Assembly (NCBI GenBank): GCA_003243425.1
Contig: QFQP01000002.1
Location: 459,649-523,648, forward strand
Length of the DNA: 64,000 nt
Direction: 5' to 3'
Source: Archangium gephyra
GTDB lineage: Bacteria; Myxococcota; Myxococcia; Myxococcales; Myxococcaceae
Below the pieces are notes generated by a model. The model saw nothing but the letters and a program-made list of their open reading frames with translations, did not search any database and was not told the origin of the DNA. The position numbers were made by a program, and so were the translations under genes. Of the stretch, positions 16,673 through 27,129 are shown piece by piece. The stretch's first letter is position 1, and the number at the start of each line of letters is the position of its first letter.

Positions 16673-19600
16673 CTACTTCCGGCGACGGCGCAGCAGCGCC
16701 AGCGCGCCGAGGCCCAGCAACCCCAGCGACGGGTCGACGACCGCGGCGCTGCAACCGCTGGCGCGCGGCGCACGTTCGACGCGCAGCGAGAGCGCCGTCA
16801 CACCGCTGATGCCCACCGCGTCGATGGCCTCGACCACGAACGCAGACTGACCGTCGGCGGCGTCTTCGGAGACGGTCCCGGAGATGGTGCCGGCGGGGTC
16901 GAGCGTGAGCCCCGACGGCAGCGCGCCGTTGACGACGCGGTAGGTGACCGCACCCGCCGGCGAGACCGAGAGCGGCAGCGAGACGGTCTCACCCGGGCGC
17001 AGCACCTCGGGGGGCGTGAGGAGCACGCGGTAGCGCGCGGCGTGCACGGTCATGGTGTACGCGAGCTGGTCGCTGCGACCGTTGTTGTCCTCCACCGCGA
17101 TGGAGAACGAGAACGTGCCGGCCTGCGTCGGGCGACCCGCGATGGTGATGAGCTCGGCCTGCGGCGTCACCGACAGCCCGGTGGGCACCGCGCCCATCAC
17201 GCGCCACGAGAGCGGTCGGGCCAACTGCGAGCCGTCGAGGTTCACCACCGCGATGTCCTGCAGGTACTCCTGACCGACGATGGCATCGGGAATCGAGATG
17301 GTGCGGAAGGTGATGGCGCCCGCGGGGATCAAGCGCAGCGGCAGCACCCGCGTCGCGCGAGCCCCCACGGCGTCGCGCACTTCGAGGGTGAGCTGCGAGG
17401 TGCCGTTGGGCGTGTTGCGCGGCGCGCCCGACAGCTGACCTGCCGACGACAGCGACATGCCGGTGGGCAACGTGCCTGCCGACACGCGCCACGCGTACGG
17501 GGGCACGCCGCCGACGGCGCCGAGCTGGAAGTCGTACTGCGTGCTGACGCTGTTCACGACGGCCGGGAGCGCGGCGGTGACCACCTCGAGGCCCGACGAG
17601 GTCGACAGTACGCGCAGCGCGAGCCTGGTGACGGCGATGCGGCCAGCGTTTTCGAGCGTCACCGTGAGCCCGACCACCTGCGCACCGGAGGCGCCGGTGG
17701 GCGTGCCAGACAGCACCCCTTCGGTCGCGTCGAGCGTGAGCCACGAAGGTGCGTCACCCCGGGTGCGATCGATCTCCCACCGCGCGGCGCCCGCCAGCAC
17801 ACCGACCGCCGACAGCCGGTACAGGTACGGGCGATCGATGATCGCGTCGGGCAGCGTGGTGTTGGCGATGCGCAGCGCCGAGCCGGCGACGGCGGTGCTG
17901 CGCGAGGCGAGCGCGTTGTTCGACGGGTCGAGATCGGCGGCGATGGTGCGGGCCGGGTCGACGATCACGCCGATGAAGTACGTGCCCGCGGGCATCGACG
18001 TGGGCAACTCCACGAGCTCGGTTCTGGCGTCGGAGACACCGGCGGCGAGCGTGACCATGCCGTCGTCGGCGAAGGTGGTGCCGTTGACGATGCGCAGCGG
18101 CACGTCGTCGGTGGTGATGATGTCGTTGGCCGAGGCGTAGTAGCGGTAATTGGTGGCCGCCGCGTCGCGGTTACCGACGTTCTTGATGAAGCGGGTGACG
18201 GGCATCACCTCGCCCACGCCCGACGCAGCCGGCGCCGTCACCGCGGTCACCGCGAGATCGGGGCCCGGTGCGGTGATGCGAAGCGGCCCGACGAGCTGCG
18301 AGTTGTTCTGCTCGTTGGTCTCGTACACCGCCGACGTCACGTCGACCTGACCGAACACGTAATACGTGCTGCCGGTGACGTACGGCACGCCATCGCGGTT
18401 CACCAGCGGCAGCGTGCAGTTGAGCGTGACCTCCTGCGTGGCCGCGGCGGGCGCGAGTGAAGCCACCGGCTGCGTGCACACCGTCACGTCCGACAGCAGC
18501 GACAGCGAGGCGTCGGTCGACAGCACCAGGCCCACGCTGAAGCCGACCGCCGTGGCCTGACCGGCGTTGCGGAAGCGCGCGCGCATGCGTACCGCTTCAC
18601 CGAAGCGCACCGAGGTGGTCGGCAGATCGGTGACGGGGTCGAGGAGCACGGCCGACTCCAGCACCAGGTCGGAGCGCGAGATGGTCACCTTCCCGCTCGA
18701 CGCGGCCCAGTTGTTGAGCTCGTTGGCTTCGTCGATGACGCCGGTGGGCCGCGACGGCGTCGGCGGGTCGACGTGCAGCAGGTAGAAGAACTCACCGGCG
18801 GGCGCACTCGCGGGCATCGCAAACGACACGCTGTCGGTGATCGTCTGCCCGCCGGACACGGTGTAGCTCGCGTCGGCGATGGGGATGTCGGTGTTGTCGA
18901 GCACGTTGTCGAGGCTCAGCAGCACCCGCACCGGCACGCCTGAGTCGGGCGCCGAAGTGCCACGGTTGAGGAAGCTGAAGGTCACGCCCGCGTCGGCACC
19001 ACCGAAGCTGGTGCTCGGCCCGCTGATGGACGACGCGACGAGGTCGACGCCCTGCACGAAGGCGGTGATCGACGCGCCGACGTTGTTGGTCTCGGACGCT
19101 TCGGCGACGACGTTGCTCGAGTCAGCCAGCACCAGCACGTAGTACTCGCCGGTGGGCGGCGCGGTGACGGTGGCCGCCGCTGCGCTCAACGCCACCGTGG
19201 CCTGACCACCGTCGGCCGTAGCGCCGTTGAGCACCGCGGGCAGCTCCGGTGAAGCGCCGGTCGCCACGAGAATGTCGCCGCCGTCGAGCTCCAGCGAACG
19301 ATCGCGCGACAGGTACGCCGCCCACTCGAAGCCGCCGTCTGAGCTGGTGCGGCCGAAGTTCCTGAGCGTGGTGTTGACGGTGAAGGTCAGGTTGTCGTCG
19401 GGCAGGCGCACGAAGTTCTGCACGGTGACGGCAGAGACGGCGAGGTCGACGGTGTCGGGCTCACCGACCTGAGTGAGGCGGTTGGGCACCCAGTGCGACG
19501 CGTTGCACGCCGTGGTGCACCCGGAGAGGAAGTTGGCGCCGACCGTGCCCGTGGCGTTCTCGAAGCCCGACGAACCAGCCAGCGTGCCCGTGACCGGCCC

Positions 19601-20122
19601 CTGATGAAACGTGAACAGACCGGAGGCCGTCAGCTTGATCTGGAAATTGATGCGGCCCGGAATGCCGCCCAAGAGATCGTACGGAGGCATGTCGACCCAC
19701 TCGACGATCAGCTCACCGGCCGACTGCGTGTAGCGGATCTGCGACTGGCCATCGCCGTCGAAGTCTTCCCAGAAGCCCGCGATGATCGCGTTGGGCGCCG
19801 CGGCCGTCGGAAACGTGGTGCTCGCCAGGCAGTTGGTGGTGCAACCACCGGCGCTGGAGTTGCCGAGCATGATGAAGCCGTTGGTGTCGATGTACGCGGT
19901 GTCGTAGGTGTTCCCGAAGTACGGAAACTGGAACGACAGCGGCACGGCGATCACGCCTTCGTCGTCGGCCTCGTAGAACGAGAGATCACGGCCGACGGGC
20001 GAGCCCACCGTGGCGCCGGTGAGCGGCGCATACGGCTGGGACGAGGTGGTGATGGGCGGGAGTTGCGCGAAGGCAGCAGTCGAGGCCAGCGCCGAGAAGA
20101 GCGCGAAGAGGCGAACGTTCAC
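16673..20122 (-). CDS. Large secreted CARDB/Ig-repeat surface protein with MYXO-CTERM sorting tail
   Basis: A 1149-residue exported protein. A signal peptide (RLFALFSALASTAAFA) is followed by a nidogen-like or lectin-like N-terminal domain (residues about 30-230: AYIDTNGFIMLGNSS...NAIIAGFWEDFDGDG). Four or so CARDB-type repeats follow (DLAVSAVTVQN, DLVASSISGPS, DLVLESAVLLD, DLAVTAVTAPA), then putative Ig (He-PIG) repeats with motifs such as GTPTGASG and PTGMSLSSAGQLSGAP. The C-terminus SGCSAAVVDPSLGLLGLGALALLRRRRK is a MYXO-CTERM signal, so the protein is probably processed and anchored at the cell surface. The GTG at 20122 has GGAAGG 9 bases upstream. Confidence 0.85.
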   Translation of the reverse strand: MNVRLFALFSALASTAAFAQLPPITTSSQPYAPLTGATVGSPVGRDLSFYEADDEGVIAVPLSFQFPYFGNTYDTAYIDTNGFIMLGNSSAGGCTTNCLASTTFPTAAAPNAIIAGFWEDFDGDGQSQIRYTQSAGELIVEWVDMPPYDLLGGIPGRINFQIKLTASGLFTFHQGPVTGTLAGSSGFENATGTVGANFLSGCTTACNASHWVPNRLTQVGEPDTVDLAVSAVTVQNFVRLPDDNLTFTVNTTLRNFGRTSSDGGFEWAAYLSRDRSLELDGGDILVATGASPELPAVLNGATADGGQATVALSAAAATVTAPPTGEYYVLVLADSSNVVAEASETNNVGASITAFVQGVDLVASSISGPSTSFGGADAGVTFSFLNRGTSAPDSGVPVRVLLSLDNVLDNTDIPIADASYTVSGGQTITDSVSFAMPASAPAGEFFYLLHVDPPTPSRPTGVIDEANELNNWAASSGKVTISRSDLVLESAVLLDPVTDLPTTSVRFGEAVRMRARFRNAGQATAVGFSVGLVLSTDASLSLLSDVTVCTQPVASLAPAAATQEVTLNCTLPLVNRDGVPYVTGSTYYVFGQVDVTSAVYETNEQNNSQLVGPLRITAPGPDLAVTAVTAPAASGVGEVMPVTRFIKNVGNRDAAATNYRYYASANDIITTDDVPLRIVNGTTFADDGMVTLAAGVSDARTELVELPTSMPAGTYFIGVIVDPARTIAADLDPSNNALASRSTAVAGSALRIANTTLPDAIIDRPYLYRLSAVGVLAGAARWEIDRTRGDAPSWLTLDATEGVLSGTPTGASGAQVVGLTVTLENAGRIAVTRLALRVLSTSSGLEVVTAALPAVVNSVSTQYDFQLGAVGGVPPYAWRVSAGTLPTGMSLSSAGQLSGAPRNTPNGTSQLTLEVRDAVGARATRVLPLRLIPAGAITFRTISIPDAIVGQEYLQDIAVVNLDGSQLARPLSWRVMGAVPTGLSVTPQAELITIAGRPTQAGTFSFSIAVEDNNGRSDQLAYTMTVHAARYRVLLTPPEVLRPGETVSLPLSVSPAGAVTYRVVNGALPSGLTLDPAGTISGTVSEDAADGQSAFVVEAIDAVGISGVTALSLRVERAPRASGCSAAVVDPSLGLLGLGALALLRRRRK

Positions 20123-20164
20123 GAGATGTACCTTCCGGGAGCTGTGGGCCACCCGGGAGGGATA

Positions 20165-22261
20165 TCAGCCCCGGGGCGCAGGTGTCGCGCGGACTTCGAG
20201 GATGCGGTCGCCTTCGAGCAACGCGTCGACGACCTCCTGACCGCGGATCACTTCACCGAAGGTGGTGTAGCGGCCATCGAGGTGCGGCTGCGCGGCGGTG
20301 GTGACGAAGAACTGCGAGCCGCCGGTGTCTTTGCCCGAGAGCGCCATGCCCACCACGTTGCGCGCGTAGGGCTTGTGATTGACCTCGCACCGAATGGTGT
20401 ATCCGGGGCCGCCGTTGCCGTCGGCACGCGGGTCGCCGCCCTGCACCACGAAGTCGGGCACCACGCGGTGGAAGGTGAGGTTCTTGAAGAAGCCCTTCTT
20501 CGCCAGCTCGAACGCGTTGCCCGAGGTGCGCGGCGCTTCGTTCACGTAGAGCGCCACTTCGAACTCGCCCTTCTCGGTCACCACGATCAAGTGCGCGTTG
20601 GCCGGAGGCGCCTGGAACTTCGTGGCCGAGGCGGGTGCTTCGACACGTTCGGCGGTGACCGCGCTGCCCTTCAACGTGCTGAGCGCCTCGGCGGCCGCCT
20701 GACGAACCGCGGCGTGCGGCGACTGCAACCAGCCCTCGAGATCGCCCACGGCTTCCTTCCCGTCGAGCGTCGCGAGCGCTTCGGCGATGGCCGGGGCGAG
20801 GTCGGCCTGGGCCGAGACCTTCTGCCCGAGCTGGCGAATCAGCGTGACCTGGGTCTTGTCACCCAGCTTCGAGAGTGACGTCGCGGCGGCCGTGGCGAGC
20901 ACGAGATCGCCCGAGAGCAGCAGTGGGCGCAGCTTCTCCATCGAGGGCTGCGAGTTCACCGTGCCCAGCAGCTCGACGGCGGCGAGCTTCACGCGCGCGT
21001 CCGGGTGCAGCAGGTACGAGCCGACCTGCTCGAGCGCTTTCCTGGGGTCGGTCGGGCGGGTCTTCGAGTCGGCGAGCGCGTGCAGGCCCAGCTGCAGCCG
21101 GTGGGCCTCTTCGATCACCCCGAAGCCACAGTTCACCGTCTCGGTCATCGCGCCACTCAGGCGGTCCTGCGCGGCGGCGAAGCGGCAATCGAGATTCGCC
21201 GCGTCCTTCTTCACCCTGGCGTCAGCGTTGTTCTTGCCCGCGCCGAGCTGAGAACGGAGCGACGAGAGCAGCGCCTTCGCGAAGGGCGGCAGCTCGGCCT
21301 GCGAGAGCGCGAGCAACGGCTGACCACCGCCCGCGGTGTCGCCACGCAGCAGCCGTTCGGCGCGCAGGTTCAAGTCGGTGAGCGCGCCGATGGCCACGCA
21401 CGCCGACGACTTGCAGCGCGTGGAGATACGGGCGAGCGACCGCGCTGCTTCGACGGCGACGCGGTAGTCGGGGTCGTCGATCAACTTGCGCAGCGCGACC
21501 GCGTCGGAATCGGTGCCGGTGTCCGACAGCCCCTTGGCGCACAGCGCGCGGACTTCCGAGTTCTCGTCGGTGAGGCAGCCGAGCAGCAGCGGGCGCGCCG
21601 CGTCGCTCTTCGTCTGCATCAACGCGTAGGCCGCGCCATAGCGGGTGGTCGCCGGGCTCTCTTTCTTGAGGAGATCGGCGAGCGCCGGGAAAGCGCGCGA
21701 CGTGACCGGCACCTTCGACTTGGCGGCGACGCCGATGGAGAGCGCCGCGCGCCCCGCAACGTCAGGCGCACCGCCGAGCCTGTCGACGAGACGCTCGACC
21801 AGCTGCGGGGTCGCCACGCGGCCCATGGCCTCGAGCATCGCGACGCGCGTGGCAGCGTCGGACTCGGGGCCTTCCTTCTCGAGCAGCGCGTTGCCGAGTC
21901 GCGACTTCATTTCTTCGTTCAGAGGCGCCCACGACAACCCCAACAGACCGATGGCGAACGCGGCTTCTGCGCGCACCGAGGCGTCGGGGTCGGACAGGCC
22001 TTCGATCATCGCGCCGGCGGTGTGCGGGTCCTGAATGCGACCGAGCGCCAACAACGCCCGCTTGCGCACCGCCGGGTCGGTCGAGGTGATCGCGGCCTGC
22101 ATCAACTTGCCGTCGCCCAGCGAGCGCCGATCTTCGAGGTCGGCGAACAGCTGCAGTTCGCCGGCAGAGTTGGTGGCCGCGCTCTTGCCTTTCTTCGCGG
22201 CGCCCGATTTCGAGGCGCAGGCGGACAGAACGATCATCAGCGAAACGACGAGGAGGCGCAT
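20165..22261 (-). CDS. HEAT-repeat lipoprotein fused to a cyclophilin-type peptidyl-prolyl isomerase
   Basis: A 698-residue lipoprotein: the signal peptide ends VLSAC with Cys at residue 15. Residues about 50-540 are HEAT/PBS-like helical repeats (DPAVRKRALLALGRIQDPHTAGAMIEGLSDPDASVRAEAAFAIGLLG and several more). Residues about 546-690 form a cyclophilin domain: FFKNLTFHRVVPDFVVQGGDPRADGNGGPGYTIRCEV and SGKDTGGSQFFVTTAAQPHLDGRYTTFGEV, which retain the catalytic Arg, the QGGD block and the QFF motif. It would be a periplasmic foldase carried on a protein-binding solenoid. The client is unknown. Confidence 0.88.
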   Translation of the reverse strand: MRLLVVSLMIVLSACASKSGAAKKGKSAATNSAGELQLFADLEDRRSLGDGKLMQAAITSTDPAVRKRALLALGRIQDPHTAGAMIEGLSDPDASVRAEAAFAIGLLGLSWAPLNEEMKSRLGNALLEKEGPESDAATRVAMLEAMGRVATPQLVERLVDRLGGAPDVAGRAALSIGVAAKSKVPVTSRAFPALADLLKKESPATTRYGAAYALMQTKSDAARPLLLGCLTDENSEVRALCAKGLSDTGTDSDAVALRKLIDDPDYRVAVEAARSLARISTRCKSSACVAIGALTDLNLRAERLLRGDTAGGGQPLLALSQAELPPFAKALLSSLRSQLGAGKNNADARVKKDAANLDCRFAAAQDRLSGAMTETVNCGFGVIEEAHRLQLGLHALADSKTRPTDPRKALEQVGSYLLHPDARVKLAAVELLGTVNSQPSMEKLRPLLLSGDLVLATAAATSLSKLGDKTQVTLIRQLGQKVSAQADLAPAIAEALATLDGKEAVGDLEGWLQSPHAAVRQAAAEALSTLKGSAVTAERVEAPASATKFQAPPANAHLIVVTEKGEFEVALYVNEAPRTSGNAFELAKKGFFKNLTFHRVVPDFVVQGGDPRADGNGGPGYTIRCEVNHKPYARNVVGMALSGKDTGGSQFFVTTAAQPHLDGRYTTFGEVIRGQEVVDALLEGDRILEVRATPAPRG

Positions 22262-22335
22262 GGCGTGGCCTTAGAAACCCGTTGCCGCCTTGTCGAGTGC
22301 AATCCAGGCGCGAAGCACTACACTTCCGCGCTCGC

Positions 22336-23178
22336 ATGATGTGCCCAGCTTGCAACGCCGAGGTCGACGACACCGCAGCGGTCTGCCCCCACTGCGACAA
22401 CGTGCTCGACGCCTCGCTCTACGACGCAGCCCCGCCTGACGAAGACGCAGCCCCGAAGCCACCGCCCAGGCGCGTGGCCCCCAGGTCTGGTGCGCGGCCC
22501 GCCGTGAAGAAACCCGGCACCCGCCCCGGCGCACCGGCCGTGAAGAAGAAGCCGGCGCCCCGCCCCGCCCCTGCGCGTCGAGCCGCTGCCGAAGAAGAAG
22601 ACTACGTGCCGCCGCCGTCGAAGAAGCCCGACTGGCGCGCGCAGCTCTCGGAAGAAGACTGGAAGGAGACCAGCGGCAAGGCGCCCGAGAAGTTCGTGCC
22701 CGACAAGACGCTCGACGCCAACGAGGCGATGGTGGAGACGCGCCAGTACCTCTTCTCGCTTTCGATGGCCGACAAGCTGGCGCTGTTCGGCACCTCGGTG
22801 CTGCTCATTGCGACGTTCCTGCCGTGGCGCGAAACGGTGTCGGAAGGCGAGGTGCTCGGCGTGTTCTCGAGCGGCGCGATCGTCACCGTGCTGGCCGGCA
22901 TCGCGCTCGGCGGCATTCTGGTGCGCACGCGCAAGACGATGCCGGACCTCAACCCGCTCTACCCGTGGATGGCGCAGTTGGGCGCGGTCGGCGCGTCGGG
23001 TGTGTGGTGCCTCATCTACATGATGATGGCGTGGGACCCGACGCACGCGCGCAGCCCCATCGGCAATTACGAAGTGTGGGTGTCCAAGCCCGCGTTCGGC
23101 CTGATTCTCGCGTTGCTCGCGGCCATCACGTCGATCGTGGGAACGATCTTCGGCCTCAAGGACGTCGGCCGCGTATGA
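22336..23178 (+). CDS. Zinc-ribbon domain membrane protein
   Basis: A 280-residue protein. The N-terminus [25 protein letters not shown] is a two-CxxC zinc ribbon. A Pro/Lys/Ala-rich basic linker (about residues 35-110) and an acidic segment lead to four predicted transmembrane helices in the last 110 residues ([77 protein letters not shown]). The ATG at 22336 was chosen because the ribbon starts there. It is the first gene of a three-gene operon with MoxR and DUF58 genes. Its function is unknown. Confidence 0.75.
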   Translation: MMCPACNAEVDDTAAVCPHCDNVLDASLYDAAPPDEDAAPKPPPRRVAPRSGARPAVKKPGTRPGAPAVKKKPAPRPAPARRAAAEEEDYVPPPSKKPDWRAQLSEEDWKETSGKAPEKFVPDKTLDANEAMVETRQYLFSLSMADKLALFGTSVLLIATFLPWRETVSEGEVLGVFSSGAIVTVLAGIALGGILVRTRKTMPDLNPLYPWMAQLGAVGASGVWCLIYMMMAWDPTHARSPIGNYEVWVSKPAFGLILALLAAITSIVGTIFGLKDVGRV

Positions 23179-24104
23179 GCACCCCGCTCGACCGGTTGCG
23201 CACGGCGCTGGGCGAAGTGGTGCTCGGTCAGGGTGCGGTGCTCGAAGATCTGCTCACGACGTTCCTCGCGCGTGGTCACGTGTTGTTGGAAGGCGTGCCC
23301 GGCGTCGCCAAGACACTCACGGCGCGCGCCATGGCCGGGGCGCTGGGGCTCTCGTTCTCGCGCATTCAGTTCACGCCCGACCTGATGCCGACCGACGTGC
23401 TGGGTACCAGCGTGTTCCGCCCCCACGACGGTTCGTTTCAACTCGTGAAGGGCCCGGTGTTCACCGAGGTGCTGGTGGCCGACGAGATCAACCGCACGCC
23501 GCCGAAGACGCAGGCCGCGCTGCTGGAGGCGATGGAAGAGCGGCAGGTCACCATCGACGGCACTTCGCACGTGTTGCCGCCGCACTTCTTCGTGGTGGCG
23601 ACGCAGAACCCGCTCGAGCTCGAAGGCACCTACCCGCTGCCTGAAGCGCAGCTCGATCGTTTTCTGATGCGTGTGCGGGTCGGCTACCCCGACGAAGCGG
23701 CCGAACGGCAGATGCTCACGCGCACCCACGAGCGGGGCGGCAGCCGGCCCGAGGTGAAGGCCGTGGTCACGGCCGAGGAGCTCACGGCCCTGCAGCTCGC
23801 GGCGTCTGGCGTGAAGTGCGACGCCAGCATCGTGGAGTACGTGCTCAAGCTGACGCGCGCGACGAGAGAAGAGCCACGACTCGAGCTGGGCGCCTCACCG
23901 CGTTCAGGGCAGGCGTTGCTCGCGGCCGCCAAGGCGCGCGCGGCGCTCCTGCACAAAGACTACGTGACGCCCGACGAAGTGAAGGCCGTGACACCGTCGG
24001 TGATGAACCACCGTCTGCTCTTGAAGGCCGAAGCCGAAGTCGAAGGCACGACCGTCGATCAAGTCATCGCGCGAATCCTGGAGCAGGTGCAGGTTCCCCG
24101 GTGA
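23175..24104 (+). CDS. MoxR family AAA+ ATPase
   Basis: A 309-residue AAA+ ATPase. Walker A is EGVPGVAKT, Walker B is [24 protein letters not shown], sensor 1 is [27 protein letters not shown] and the C-terminal lid carries the sensor 2 region [16 protein letters not shown]. MoxR proteins act as chaperones that assemble or activate proteins, usually together with a DUF58 or VWA protein encoded next to them. The ATG overlaps the zinc-ribbon stop (ATGA), and the following DUF58 gene overlaps in turn. Confidence 0.94.
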   Translation: MSTPLDRLRTALGEVVLGQGAVLEDLLTTFLARGHVLLEGVPGVAKTLTARAMAGALGLSFSRIQFTPDLMPTDVLGTSVFRPHDGSFQLVKGPVFTEVLVADEINRTPPKTQAALLEAMEERQVTIDGTSHVLPPHFFVVATQNPLELEGTYPLPEAQLDRFLMRVRVGYPDEAAERQMLTRTHERGGSRPEVKAVVTAEELTALQLAASGVKCDASIVEYVLKLTRATREEPRLELGASPRSGQALLAAAKARAALLHKDYVTPDEVKAVTPSVMNHRLLLKAEAEVEGTTVDQVIARILEQVQVPR

Positions 24105-25393
24105 TTCCGCGTTCGCGAGCGGTGTGGCTGGCGGCGCTTTCCATCGTTCCGGCCGCCGTCGCGCTGATCGCTCCGTGGGTGGCGACCGCGTTGCTCGTCT
24201 TCGACGCGCTGGTGTTGCTCGCGATCGTCGTCGACTTCTTCCTCGCGCCGTCGAGCCACTCGGTGCGCATTCGCCGCGTGACCGAACCGGTCTTCTCTTC
24301 TGGGCGCGCGAACGTGGTGCGAATCGAAGTGTGGGCGTCGTCGGTGGTGCGCGGCGAGTTTCGCGACCTGGTGACACCCGGCCCGGCCCTCGAAGGGCAT
24401 CGTCAAGCGTTCGAGACCTCCACGATGAAGACGCTCGAGTATCGGGTGACGCCGTCGGCGCGCGGCGATCTTCAACTGGGCCCGCTCACCGTTCGCTTGC
24501 ACGGGCCGCTCGGCCTCACGTCACGACAGTTCACGGTCCCGGCGATCGATCACGTGAAGGTGATGCCAGACCTCGCGGCGCTCACGCAGGACGCGCTCAC
24601 GCTGGCCAGAGCCGAAGCCAACGTGGCACGCGTGAAGAAGGTGCGCGCCGAGGGTCGCGAGTTCGAATCACTCCGCGAATATCGCGCCGGCGACGACCGC
24701 CGCGTCATCGACTGGAAGGCCACCGCGCGCCGCGGCAAACCCCTGGTGCGGTTGTACCAACCCGAGAAGAACCAGCACGTGGTGCTGCTGCTCGATTGTG
24801 GCCGTCACATGGCGGGGTCGACGGAAGGCCGGAGGAAGATCGATCACGCCGTCGACGCGACGCTTCGGCTGGCGAAGGTGGCGCTCGATCAAGGTGACGT
24901 GGTTGGCGTGCTCGCGTTCGGCCGTGACGTGAAGGTGTGGCTGCCGCCGCGCAAAGGCGCTGCCCAACTCCGGGCGATCGCCCAGGCGCTCTACCGGGTC
25001 GAAGCCACGCTGGAAGAGAGCGACTACGGCGCGGCGCTCGACACCACGTTCGCGCGCAGCTCGAAACGTTCGTTGGTGGTGGTGCTCACCGACCTCCTCG
25101 ACCCGGAAACGGCGCGTACCCTGCTCTTGCGTACACGCAAGCTGGTGCCCCGCCACCTGCCGTTGATTGCATCGCTGCAAGACCCCGAGGTGCACGCCAC
25201 CGCGCTCGCCGAGCCACGCACCGTCGATGACGCCTACGCGCGCGTCGCCGCGGCACGCCTCGAACACGACTCGGAGCTCACCGTCGCCCGGCTGCGTGAA
25301 GGTGGCGCACGCGTGGTGCGAGGCACTCCGTCCTCGTTCGCGGCGGCGAGCGTGAACGCCTATCTCGACGTGAAGGCACGTGGACTGCTCTAG
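24101..25393 (+). CDS. DUF58 (VWA-like) protein, MoxR partner
   Basis: A 430-residue protein with two N-terminal transmembrane segments (residues 5-45) and an extracytoplasmic beta domain. The DUF58 signature [49 protein letters not shown] is followed by a VWA-like fold ([11 protein letters not shown]) whose metal-site motif is degenerate (DCGRHM instead of DxSxS). The GTG start at 24101 overlaps the MoxR stop as GTGA. Together with MoxR and the zinc-ribbon protein it likely forms a membrane-associated chaperone or assembly system. Confidence 0.9.
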   Translation: MIPRSRAVWLAALSIVPAAVALIAPWVATALLVFDALVLLAIVVDFFLAPSSHSVRIRRVTEPVFSSGRANVVRIEVWASSVVRGEFRDLVTPGPALEGHRQAFETSTMKTLEYRVTPSARGDLQLGPLTVRLHGPLGLTSRQFTVPAIDHVKVMPDLAALTQDALTLARAEANVARVKKVRAEGREFESLREYRAGDDRRVIDWKATARRGKPLVRLYQPEKNQHVVLLLDCGRHMAGSTEGRRKIDHAVDATLRLAKVALDQGDVVGVLAFGRDVKVWLPPRKGAAQLRAIAQALYRVEATLEESDYGAALDTTFARSSKRSLVVVLTDLLDPETARTLLLRTRKLVPRHLPLIASLQDPEVHATALAEPRTVDDAYARVAAARLEHDSELTVARLREGGARVVRGTPSSFAAASVNAYLDVKARGLL

Positions 25394-25488
25394 CGGCCCG
25401 GTGGTGTGTCGCGCGTCTTGCTGTTCCGGGTCGCACTCCACGTGAACCGACGGCAGCGCTGACCTTCAGCAAGCGCACCGCTCGCGCG

Positions 25489-27129
25489 TCACGTGCCGTC
25501 GAACGAGATCGGCGCAGGTTCCGCGCGCCGTGGCGTCAGCAGCTCGACGACCGGCTTCACGCGCTTCTGCTTCTCCAACGATTTCAGCAGCGACCCCTGC
25601 GCCTGCTCACGCCAGGCCGGGCTGCGCCGCACCGTGGAGTTCATCGACACCTGCGTGAGCTGTTGCGCGTCGAGACTCGAGAGCGCGTCCCACAGGCCCC
25701 CGTGCGTCGCGTGCCCCAGCGACACCGCGGCCTTCGAGAAGCGGCCCTCGACGCGCGAGAATTCGAGCTGCCAGAGGCCCTGCCAGGGCTGTGGCCAGCC
25801 AGGTGTCCGGCACCCGAAGGTCACGGCCTCGATCTCGGGTGCGCGGGTTTCCAGCTCCTTGAGCACCGCGCCGACACGCTCGAAGCTGCCGGTGATCGGG
25901 AGCTCCACGCGGCGCGCCTTGATGCGGCCGGAGGAACCGACCAGCCACCACGCCGACTCATCGATGGGCGCGAGCAGCCGCAACGTGTTCACACTCCACG
26001 CAGGAGACGGAAAGTCGCGCCCGCCGAGGAACCCGACCTCGAGCAGGTCGAACACGCGCTGCTCGCCATTGCGCGCAAGCTCTTGAAGCGTGGCGCCGCG
26101 GAGCGATCTCAAGGTGCGAACGCGCCGCGTATTCGGGTGCCGGAGGAACTCGGACAACGTGGTGGCGATCGCCGCTGCGTCGAGGCTCTTCACCAGCGCC
26201 CATGGCGACGCACCGGGGTCCGGCGCGCGCGTGGCCATACGGACTTCTTCCGCGAAGCCCTTGTGAAACACCGACAGCGCCGAGGTCTGCGCGTCGAGAC
26301 CGTCGAGCCAGCCGCGGCCGTGGGCGCGCAGCAGGCGCTGCATGCGCTCTCGTTCACCCATCGGCAACTCGCCGCGTGCCCACGCGTACTGCAACACGAT
26401 GAACTCCCCGCGCGGGTCGCCCTGCTCCGCCAACGCGTCGGCGAGCACCAGCCGCGCGGTGTCGTCTTCGGGACGCGCGTACACCGCGTCGAGCAGCTCG
26501 CGCTGCAACCGGCGCTGAGGTGCCAGCTGCGCTTCCATGCGCGCCAGCAGCTCGCTTGCCGCTCCGGGGAGCTCGGGCTCGACGGGCCAGCGACCGTTCC
26601 ACTCCACGACCAGCGGTTCGAAGATGGCGACGAAGCGCAGCCCCGACCACGGCGACGAATCGGGGAACGTGCGCGCGTCACGGGGAATGCGTGACGCGGC
26701 TTCGGCCGAGCCCCAGCGCAGCAGCAGCGAATACACCGCGCGCCAGAACTGATGCCCCACGCCGGTGGAATAGCGCGTGCCGGTATCGAGCTCGAGCAAC
26801 GCGCTGACGATTCGCGGGTCGGGGCCGAAGCGCTCGAAGAACGCCAGCCGCTGCAAGGCGTCCTTCGGCTTCTTGCTCCACGGCGTCGCCAGCAACGTCG
26901 GCAGGTCGTCGACCGTGGCACGCGCCGCCAGCACCTGCCACGCCGCTTCACGCGCCTCCTGGTTGGCGCCCGCGACCGGCTCCGCGCGCATACGCTGCGA
27001 CAACGCAAGAGCGAGCGCTGCGATGCGCTTCGAGGGCACCAGTGCCCATGCGTGGCACACCGCCGCGAGCCGTTCATTCGCGCTGGCAGCGCCCGCCGCG
27101 CGTGCGAGCTCGAGAAGAACGTCGCTCAT
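25489..27129 (-). CDS. TIGR02996-domain protein of unknown function
   Basis: A 546-residue protein of unknown function. Near residue 225 it contains the TIGR02996 motif AVYARPEDDTARLVLADALAEQGDPRGEFIVLQYAWARGEL, a short domain common in Myxococcales. The first 200 residues are predicted helical (SANERLAAVCHAWALVPSKRIAALALALSQRM), and the C-terminal 250 residues resemble degenerate leucine-rich-like repeats (VRTLRSLRGATLQELARNGEQRVFDLLEV). The ATG overlaps the stop of the preceding lipoprotein gene (ATGA), so the two are co-translated. It is convergent with the DUF58 gene. Confidence 0.7.
   Translation of the reverse strand: MSDVLLELARAAGAASANERLAAVCHAWALVPSKRIAALALALSQRMRAEPVAGANQEAREAAWQVLAARATVDDLPTLLATPWSKKPKDALQRLAFFERFGPDPRIVSALLELDTGTRYSTGVGHQFWRAVYSLLLRWGSAEAASRIPRDARTFPDSSPWSGLRFVAIFEPLVVEWNGRWPVEPELPGAASELLARMEAQLAPQRRLQRELLDAVYARPEDDTARLVLADALAEQGDPRGEFIVLQYAWARGELPMGERERMQRLLRAHGRGWLDGLDAQTSALSVFHKGFAEEVRMATRAPDPGASPWALVKSLDAAAIATTLSEFLRHPNTRRVRTLRSLRGATLQELARNGEQRVFDLLEVGFLGGRDFPSPAWSVNTLRLLAPIDESAWWLVGSSGRIKARRVELPITGSFERVGAVLKELETRAPEIEAVTFGCRTPGWPQPWQGLWQLEFSRVEGRFSKAAVSLGHATHGGLWDALSSLDAQQLTQVSMNSTVRRSPAWREQAQGSLLKSLEKQKRVKPVVELLTPRRAEPAPISFDGT

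Noticed and set aside
16673..20122. Reading the CARDB/Ig protein as a fused adhesin with an autotransporter barrel
   Set aside because: The C-terminus is a MYXO-CTERM tail, not a beta-barrel.
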